Assembly (NCBI RefSeq): GCF_019956555.1
Contig: NZ_JAHBDQ010000026.1
Location: forward strand, 1 to 64,000
Direction of reading: 5' to 3'
DNA: 64,000 nt
Origin: Pseudomonas sp. A-RE-19
Lineage (GTDB): Bacteria; Pseudomonadota; Gammaproteobacteria; Pseudomonadales; Pseudomonadaceae
Shown: one piece after another, positions 58,441 to 64,000 of the stretch
How positions within the stretch are numbered: the stretch's first letter is position 1
Layout of the letters: each line of letters begins with the position of its first letter
Program-made: the position numbers and the translations under genes
Notes under the pieces: model-generated
The model's input: only the letters and a program-made list of their open reading frames with translations
Told to the model about the DNA's origin: nothing
Databases searched by the model: none

Positions 58441-58475
58441 GCTGACGTTCGTTTGATCAAGAGTCGTGTTGCCCC

Positions 58476-59099
58476 ATGTGTGGACGTTATGCCCTGTTTC
58501 GCTGGAACCCCGCCTTCGCGGCCCTGCCCGGATTCCCCGCCGATCAGCAGGCCCAGTGGAATATTTCCCCCAACGATTCGGTGTTGATGCTGCGTGCCGG
58601 CGCAGACGGGCAACGTGAGTTGGCCCGCGCCCGCTGGGGCCTGACGCCGCCGTGGCTGACCGACCTGTCCCGCACCCCGGCCCATGCCCGCGCCGAAACC
58701 GTTGCCGAACAACCGATGTTTCGCGAAGCCTTGCGCCTGCGTCGTTGCCTGCTGCCAGCCAATGGTTTCTACGAATGGCGCGGCACCACGCGCAAGCGTC
58801 CGTACTGGCTGACCCCGGGGGAGGGCTCGGCGCTGTTCTTCGCGGCAATCTGGGAGGCGTATCCGGTGCAGGAGCAGGTGTGGCTGAGTACGGCGGTGAT
58901 CACCCAGCCGGCTTCGAGTCAGCGTCGGCCATTGATTCTTGATGCGGCGGGGCAGGAAGCCTGGCTCAACCCCGAAACGCCGTTGCATGCCTTGCAGGCG
59001 CTGCTGGCCAGCGAACCCGCGGCATTGCGTGAGCGGGTGCTGGCGAACATGGTGAATGATCCGAAGCTTAATGGGCCGGAGTGTTTGACCCCCGGCTGA
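58476..59099 (+). CDS. SRAP-family abasic-site protein (YedK/HMCES)
   Basis: A 207-residue protein of the SRAP family, which crosslinks to abasic sites in single-stranded DNA through Cys2. Present are the invariant MCGRYALF start (Cys2), ARWGLTPPW (~50-58), the HARAETVAEQPMF segment (~69-81), the NGFYEWRG catalytic Glu region (~98-105), and ILDAAGQEAWL near the end. The start has no overlap with DUF2007 (35 bases apart). Confidence 0.92.
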   Translation: MCGRYALFRWNPAFAALPGFPADQQAQWNISPNDSVLMLRAGADGQRELARARWGLTPPWLTDLSRTPAHARAETVAEQPMFREALRLRRCLLPANGFYEWRGTTRKRPYWLTPGEGSALFFAAIWEAYPVQEQVWLSTAVITQPASSQRRPLILDAAGQEAWLNPETPLHALQALLASEPAALRERVLANMVNDPKLNGPECLTPG

Positions 59100-59120
59100 G
59101 TGATTTGGTGTCTGTGCTGA

Positions 59121-59217
59121 CGCCTTCGCGAGCAGGCTCGCTCCCACATTTGATCTACGGTGTTCACAAATAATGTGTTCCCAAATATCACCTGTGGGAG
59201 CGAGCCTGCTCGCGATA
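59121..59217. repeat. REP inverted pair (GTGGGAGCG family)
   Basis: CGCGAGCAGGCTCGCTCCCA plus CA and the facing TGTGGGAGCGAGCCTGCTCG plus CGA, with a ~40-base AT-richer spacer, between convergent SRAP and chemoreceptor genes. Confidence 0.85.
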
Positions 59218-59243
59218 AGGTCCACAGGACCTTCTCGCAATTG

Positions 59244-61385
59244 TTAAACCTTGAACTGATTGATCAACCGCCGCTGCTGTTCCGCCAACTTGGTCAAATC
59301 CGCACTGGCCGCGCTCGATTCATCCGCTCCGCCGGCCACTTCATTGGCCACTTGCCCGATGTTGATCACGTTACGGTTGATGTCGTCGGCCACCGCGCTC
59401 TGTTCCTCGGCGGCGCTGGCGATCTGGGTGTTCATGTCGTTGATCACCGACACCGCTTGCGTAATGGTTTCCAGCGCCTCGGCCGCTTTCGCCGCGTGCT
59501 GTACGCTTTCGTCGGTGCGGTTCTGGCTGTCTTCCATGACCCGCACCACATCGCGGGTGCCTTGTTGCAGTTGCTGGATCATGGTCTGGATTTCTTCAGT
59601 GGCCTTCTGGGTTTTCTGCGCCAGGTTGCGCACTTCATCGGCCACCACCGCAAAACCCCGGCCCTGTTCACCGGCCCGCGCCGCTTCGATGGCCGCGTTC
59701 AAGGCCAGCAGGTTGGTCTGCTCGGCAATGCCGCGAATGGCCGTCAGAATCGCATTGATGTTTTCGCTGTCCTTGGCCAGGGTCTGCACCACGCCGACGG
59801 CTTTGCCGATTTCGATGGCTAAAACGCCAATCGAATTCGACGTGTCCCGCACGATTTGCATGCCTTGCGCCGCTGCCTGATCCGCATGACTGGCGGCTTG
59901 CGCGGCCTGGGTGGCGTTGCGCGCCACGTCCTGGGCGGTGGCGGTCATTTCATGCACGGCGGTCGCGACCTGATCAATCTCGGCCATTTGTTTGTGCACG
60001 CCAATGTTGGTGCGAATGGCGATGTCGGCGGTGTGTTCCGAGGAGTCGCTGACGCTCTGCACCGACGTCACCACTTGAGTGATCATCGCCTGCAACTTGG
60101 CGAGGAAGGTGTTGAAACCTTTGGCGATCGATCCCAATTCGTCGGCGCGGTCGCTGGTCAGGCGGCGGGTCAGGTCGCCTTCGCCCTGAGCAATGTCGTC
60201 GAGCATCGCGACCATTTGCTTGAGTGGCCGGGCAATGCCGTGGCCTACCAGCCAGATCACCAGCAAACCGATACCAGCAATCAGCAGACCAACCATGGCC
60301 ATGGCAACGGTGTCGGACTTGCGCTGTGCGTTCAGATCACCCTGAAGTTTTTGCAGATCGGCCATCACCGCGTTCAGCGGCAATTGCAGCATCAAGGTCC
60401 AGCGGGCGTCGGTCTGGCCAATGCCGAAGGGTAGGTACAACTCGATTCGGCCCTGGGCCTTGTCGACGGTGTAGGTCACTTCGCCGCGCTTGAGATTGGC
60501 CATGTTGGCAATCTGCTTGCTGTCGAGGATGTCGCTGACCTTTTCGCCAAATTTGCTCGGGTCTTTGGTGTAGGCGACGATCCGGCCGTTACCGCCGATC
60601 AAGGCCATTTCCCCGGCGCCGCTGTACAGTTTCTGATTCGCCCCCAGGAGCATTTCCTGGATGAAGTTCACCGACAGGTCGGCGCCGACAATGCCCTGGA
60701 ACGCGCCGTTGAGCATGATCGGTTCAATGAAGGAGGCGAGCATGACGATCTTGTCGCCGACTTTGTAGGGCGCCGGATCGATCACGCAGGATTTTTTGGT
60801 TTCCTTGGAGCACAGGTAGTACTCGCTGGCGCGCACGCCAGTGGACAGGGTTTTCTGGTCGTCGACGTCTACCAGTTTGTCCAGGCCCAGGCTGCCATCT
60901 TCGTTGCGGAACCACCACGGCAAGAAACGCCCGTTGCTGGCGTCGATGCCGACCACCGGAGTGCCGACGTAGGCCGCATCATTGTGGTCGAGTGCGTTTT
61001 TTTCCCAGCCGATGTAGGTGCCGAGAATTTTCGGGTTCCGGGCGACGTTTTCCTTGATCAGGCTGATCAGTTGCTCACGGCTCAGGCTCAGTTGCGGCTG
61101 GCCATCGGTGCCCGGGGTGCCGATCAGCGCGTTGACCCGCACCAGGCCGCCGGCAATCAGCAGCGGGGCTTCGAGCTCGCGCTGGATCTGGCTGACCTGG
61201 GTTTGTGCCAGTGAGGTCAGGCGCTGCTCGATGACTTGCTCGAACTGCGCCTGGGTCCGTTCCTGAACCATGTCTTGGGTGCGGGCGCCGGAAAACAGCG
61301 CGTACAGCACCAGGGCTGCGACGACACTGAGAACGATGGCGCCGGCCAGGGCGGCAACGGAAAACTGGATCGACTTGAATTTCAT
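59244..61385 (-). CDS. dCache chemoreceptor (PctD-like)
   Basis: A 713-residue chemoreceptor with a first membrane segment at ~7-30, a ~320-residue double-Cache periplasmic domain (GRFLPWWFR ~131-139; [20 protein letters not shown] near residue 225), a second segment at ~345-365 ([20 protein letters not shown]), HAMP, and the signalling tip [20 protein letters not shown]. In P. aeruginosa the chemoreceptor in this chromosomal position is PctD, which binds choline-type quaternary amines; I infer the same by position and the aromatic Cache residues. No C-terminal pentapeptide. Confidence 0.88.
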   Translation of the reverse strand: MKFKSIQFSVAALAGAIVLSVVAALVLYALFSGARTQDMVQERTQAQFEQVIEQRLTSLAQTQVSQIQRELEAPLLIAGGLVRVNALIGTPGTDGQPQLSLSREQLISLIKENVARNPKILGTYIGWEKNALDHNDAAYVGTPVVGIDASNGRFLPWWFRNEDGSLGLDKLVDVDDQKTLSTGVRASEYYLCSKETKKSCVIDPAPYKVGDKIVMLASFIEPIMLNGAFQGIVGADLSVNFIQEMLLGANQKLYSGAGEMALIGGNGRIVAYTKDPSKFGEKVSDILDSKQIANMANLKRGEVTYTVDKAQGRIELYLPFGIGQTDARWTLMLQLPLNAVMADLQKLQGDLNAQRKSDTVAMAMVGLLIAGIGLLVIWLVGHGIARPLKQMVAMLDDIAQGEGDLTRRLTSDRADELGSIAKGFNTFLAKLQAMITQVVTSVQSVSDSSEHTADIAIRTNIGVHKQMAEIDQVATAVHEMTATAQDVARNATQAAQAASHADQAAAQGMQIVRDTSNSIGVLAIEIGKAVGVVQTLAKDSENINAILTAIRGIAEQTNLLALNAAIEAARAGEQGRGFAVVADEVRNLAQKTQKATEEIQTMIQQLQQGTRDVVRVMEDSQNRTDESVQHAAKAAEALETITQAVSVINDMNTQIASAAEEQSAVADDINRNVINIGQVANEVAGGADESSAASADLTKLAEQQRRLINQFKV

Positions 61386-61659
61386 GGGTGCTCCGCACGC
61401 AAGAGAACGTCTACGGAGCTGTATCGGCAGGGAAGCGAAGGGTCATGAGCGAAGTGCCACGCATTGGCTGTTTTGGAGTGTTGGAGGTCGCATCTGAATC
61501 ATTGCTGGCTGTGGTGGGCGGTGGCGGGTGCCGTGGTGTGAATTTTTTCCTACAGAGATAAGGGCTTTATCTGAAATGTGCGTGCTACACGTCCGTTGTA
61601 TCTGGCGCCGATACAAATCCCCCCCTAGGATACGCGGCATGTTTCCAGGGAGCTTCTTG

Positions 61660-62478
61660 ATGAATAAGACATTGGTATTGTGTGCACTGAGCGCAAGTCT
61701 GCTGCTCGCCGGTTGTCAGTCGGTCAACACCACCAACGGTGGCGCTGTGGGTGTTGAACGCACGCAATACATGTTCAGCATGTTGTCGACCTCCGAGGTC
61801 AACCAGATGTACGCCCAGTCTTATCAAAAGACTGTCGGGGAGGCGAGCGGTAAAGGCGTGCTGGACAAAACCAGTAACGATGCGAAGCGCGTGCAGGCAA
61901 TCTCCAGGCGGCTGATTGCCCAGGCGCCGGTGTTCCGTCCGGATTCGGCCCAGTGGCAATGGGAAGTGAACCTGATCAAGAGCGACGAGCTGAATGCCTC
62001 CTGCGGGCCTGGCGGCAAGATCATTTTCTACACCGGGCTGATCGACACCCTGCAACTCTCCGACGACGAAATCGCCGCTATCATCGGCCATGAAATCGCT
62101 CACGCTTTGCGTGAGCACGGTCGCGAAGCGATGTCCAAGGCCTACGGTCTTGAAATGGCCAAGCAGGGCGTCGGCGCGCTGCTCGGCCTGGGTGAGGACA
62201 GCCTGGCTCTGGCGGACACCGTGGCGAAATACGGCATGACATTGCCCAACAGTCGCGAGAATGAAAACGAGGCGGACTTGATCGGCCTCGAATTGGCCGC
62301 CCGCGCCGGGTACAACCCGAACGCGGCGATCACGCTGTGGAACAAAATGAGCAAAGCCTCGGAAGGCGCGCCACCAGAGTTCTTGAGCACTCACCCGGCG
62401 TCGGCCAGTCGGATTGCTTCGTTGAAGGCGGCGATTCCGAAAGTGATGCCGTTGTACGAGAAAGCACCGAAATCCTGA
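61660..62478 (+). CDS. M48-family metallopeptidase lipoprotein
   Basis: A 272-residue lipoprotein (lipobox LAGC, Cys18) of the LoiP/YcaL/BepA type. Zinc motif HEIAHALREH (~residues 145-154) with the third ligand in NENEADLIGLELAARAGYNP (~205-224). These proteases clear misfolded outer-membrane proteins. AGGGAG lies nine bases before the chosen ATG; upstream ATGs at 61528 and 61639 are open but less supported. Confidence 0.92.
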   Translation: MNKTLVLCALSASLLLAGCQSVNTTNGGAVGVERTQYMFSMLSTSEVNQMYAQSYQKTVGEASGKGVLDKTSNDAKRVQAISRRLIAQAPVFRPDSAQWQWEVNLIKSDELNASCGPGGKIIFYTGLIDTLQLSDDEIAAIIGHEIAHALREHGREAMSKAYGLEMAKQGVGALLGLGEDSLALADTVAKYGMTLPNSRENENEADLIGLELAARAGYNPNAAITLWNKMSKASEGAPPEFLSTHPASASRIASLKAAIPKVMPLYEKAPKS

Positions 62479-62500
62479 GCCATGTATTTAGGCTGCTGAC

Positions 62501-62569
62501 GCCATCGCGAGCAGGCTCGCTCCCACATTGAAATGCGATCAACTGTGGGAGCGAGCCTGCTCGCGATGA
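62501..62569. repeat. REP inverted pair (GTGGGAGCG family)
   Basis: CGCGAGCAGGCTCGCTCCCA plus CATTG and the facing TGTGGGAGCGAGCCTGCTCG plus CGATG, separated by ~13 bases, between the M48 gene and the convergent Mn exporter. Confidence 0.85.
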
Positions 62570-62598
62570 ACGATGACGCGGTCTACCGACCTACCGCG

Positions 62599-63186
62599 TC
62601 AAACCCACCCACTGCTCTGCATCGCCTTGTACACCGCGACAATGGCCAGGATAAAGAATGCCGACGCCGCCAGGCGACGGATCAGGGTCAAGGGCAGTTT
62701 GTCCGCCGCAAAGTTACCCGCCAGTACCACCGGCACGTTGGCAATCAACATCCCGGCGGTGGTGCCGATGATCACCAGCCATAGATCGGGGTATTGCGCA
62801 GCGAGCATCACGGTAGCGACTTGGGTCTTGTCACCCATCTCCGCAAGGAAGAAGGCAATCAGCGTGGTCAGGAACGGCCCGAACTTGCGGGCGGTGCTGG
62901 CTTCGTCTTCGTCCATCTTGTCCGGCACCAGCGTCCACAGCGCGGTGGCGGTGAAGCTTGCGGCGAGGATCCAGTGCAACGTCGCATTCGAGAAGAAACT
63001 GCCGAACCAGGCGCCTACCGCACCGGCTGCCGCGTGGTTGGCCAGGGTCGCGGCGACGATGCCGGCGATGATCGGCCAGGGTTTGCGAAAGCGGGCAGCG
63101 AGAATGAGCGCGAGCAGTTGCGTCTTGTCGCCGATTTCGGCCAAGGCAACGATTGCGGTGGGAACGAGTAAAGAGTCCAGCATCAT
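62599..63186 (-). CDS. TMEM165/GDT1 (UPF0016)-family manganese exporter
   Basis: A 195-residue membrane protein with six helices. The two family signatures ExGDKTQ are EIGDKTQLLAL (~residues 17-27) and EMGDKTQVATV (~115-125), which form the cation path. Family members export Mn2+ (MneA in Vibrio). The Mn-sensing yybP-ykoY riboswitch directly upstream supports this. Start is the ATG at 63186 or 63183; the long upstream open frame is riboswitch leader. GGAAAACCCCG precedes. Confidence 0.92.
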   Translation of the reverse strand: MMLDSLLVPTAIVALAEIGDKTQLLALILAARFRKPWPIIAGIVAATLANHAAAGAVGAWFGSFFSNATLHWILAASFTATALWTLVPDKMDEDEASTARKFGPFLTTLIAFFLAEMGDKTQVATVMLAAQYPDLWLVIIGTTAGMLIANVPVVLAGNFAADKLPLTLIRRLAASAFFILAIVAVYKAMQSSGWV

Positions 63187-63204
63187 CGGGGTTTTCCTAA
63201 GGGG

Positions 63205-63410
63205 CGGGTCGACACGGCTATGACACGTACAGCCTTCCCGCCCCGGGTAAGGTGTTCGTGTCATAGGTCTTGTCAAACCCTGCGATCCGTCTGGTGCGGA
63301 CGCTTGGGTCGCATACGCCATGGTCTGAGGACCAAGTATGTTGACGTATGCCGGACGAGCATGGCGCTCGTGGGAGACTACTCCCCTAGGACGGAGCGGA
63401 TTCTGCCTAG
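63205..63410 (-). promoter_or_regulatory. yybP-ykoY manganese riboswitch
   Basis: The leader before the TMEM165-type gene contains, on the minus strand, the family's AGGGGAGTAG box (~63386-63377) and the GTCAACATACTTGG element (~63342-63329). Further downstream is a long GC-rich arm (~63295-63200) that could form the expression-platform terminator and anti-terminator. Mn2+ binding turns the exporter on. Boundaries approximate. Confidence 0.88.
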
Positions 63411-63446
63411 GCAAATCCGATTGGGCAAGCCCCAATGGCGCTTTTC

Positions 63447-63512
63447 GTAGGAGCCAGGCTTGCCGGCGAAGGCTCTCTTGAGGGCGCCTTCGCCGGCAAG
63501 CCTGGCTCCTAC
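63447..63512. repeat. REP inverted pair (AGGCTTGCC family)
   Basis: GTAGGAGCCAGGCTTGCCGG plus CGAAGG and the facing CCTTCGCCGGCAAGCCTGGC plus TCCTAC, separated by ~14 bases. Confidence 0.85.
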
Positions 63513-63558
63513 ATGTCCGATTTGCGCTTGGAGCAAGCCCTGTTTTGCAAAATGGTTT

Positions 63559-64000
63559 TCAGCCGCGCTTGGCCCGGTAGATTCGGAAACCCTGCCCTTC
63601 AGCCTTGATCGCACACACGCCCAGGTGCTCTTCGATCAGCGGCTGATATTTCAGGAAGCTGTTCGCTACCAGTCGAAGTTCGCCGCCGTTTTTCAGATGT
63701 TTGGCCGCTTTTCGCAGCAAGTTCTCGGTGGCGAAGTAATCGGTGTGTACGCCGACATGGAACGGTGGGTTGCTCAGAATCGCGCTCAAACCCATGGGCG
63801 CGGCATCGATGCCGTCACCGGTCATCACCTCCGCTTCCAGGCCGTTGGCGGCCAGGGTCAGGCGACTGCTGGCCGCGGCAAACGCGTCCACATCGAGCAG
63901 GGTGACCTGGTTGTGCGGATAACGCCGCTTGACCGCCGCCCCCAACACGCCCGCGCCGCAACCGAAGTCCAGCAAGTGGCCGCTGGGCAGTTTGTCCAGA
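63559..64000 (-). CDS. rsmC: 16S rRNA m2G1207 methyltransferase RsmC, C-terminal part
   Basis: The last ~147 codons of a class I SAM methyltransferase; the gene continues beyond the right edge. It has the SAM loop [14 protein letters not shown] and the catalytic [12 protein letters not shown] (NPPF, as in RsmC/RlmG), followed by [20 protein letters not shown]. RsmC methylates G1207 of 16S rRNA in the 30S subunit. RlmG is the main alternative, but the short C terminus (RIYRAKRG) fits RsmC better. Confidence 0.8.
   Translation of the reverse strand, partial: LDKLPSGHLLDFGCGAGVLGAAVKRRYPHNQVTLLDVDAFAAASSRLTLAANGLEAEVMTGDGIDAAPMGLSAILSNPPFHVGVHTDYFATENLLRKAAKHLKNGGELRLVANSFLKYQPLIEEHLGVCAIKAEGQGFRIYRAKRG

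Noticed and set aside
63187-63435. 84-residue N-terminal extension of the Mn exporter
   Set aside because: It covers the riboswitch leader and would not be membrane-compatible.

Overview
The window is a chromosomal segment of a Pseudomonas, most likely of the P. fluorescens group. This rests on the high GC content, a gene order I recognise from Pseudomonas (hemA-prfA-prmC-moeB-murI; lolB-ispE-tRNA-Gln-prs-rplY-pth-ychF; upp-uraA-hpt; mksFEB; holD-rimI), and the many intergenic REP-type inverted repeats. Almost everything is core genome. I see no insertion sequence, prophage or CRISPR array.

Layout. 1-363: the 3' end of an rRNA operon (23S tail, 5S, terminator). 468-4033: a LetAB/PqiAB-like lipid-transport operon with its PqiA half split into two genes and a six-MCE-domain tunnel protein. 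4147-8952 (minus): the MksFEB condensin. 9120-10344: the cryptic polymerase III psi subunit and rimI. 10467-16693: an acidic small protein, carbonic anhydrase, a SET-domain protein, an exported unknown, an AtoE-type transporter and an MFS symporter. 16811-18127: a BdlA-like PAS-PAS chemoreceptor. 18162-18839: a HigBA toxin-antitoxin pair with a visible promoter-operator. 19115-26139: gamma-glutamyltransferase, an M14-like peptidase, tRNA-Met, a chemoreceptor and an Fsr-like exporter.

26222-33142 (minus) is a housekeeping run: ychF, pth, rplY, prs, tRNA-Gln, ispE, lolB and a TPR lipoprotein. Divergent from it is hemA-prfA-prmC-moeB-murI (33325-38069), then pagL. 38830-46653 holds a photoprotection cluster: a YbgA-type protein, a MerR/LitR-like regulator, DNA photolyase, an FAD oxidoreductase, an SDR, a YfcH-like epimerase and ferrochelatase. 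TGTACA-N12-TGTACA-type boxes overlap its promoters.

46742-49390 is purine and pyrimidine salvage (uraA, upp, hpt). It is followed by a SulP transporter, small proteins, malate:quinone oxidoreductase (mqo), a YajG-like lipoprotein, an acyltransferase, small cysteine-rich and DUF2007 proteins, an SRAP protein, a dCache chemoreceptor and an M48 lipoprotein protease. The right end has a TMEM165/GDT1-type manganese exporter behind a yybP-ykoY riboswitch, and an rsmC gene cut by the window edge.

The most rewarding points are the LitR-type operators, the probably leaderless higBA transcript with a palindrome in the promoter spacer, the Mn riboswitch, the split LetA with six-MCE LetB, and MksFEB without a neighbouring mksG. 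No clearly new multi-gene system is evident; the light/porphyrin cluster is the most coherent candidate for closer study.
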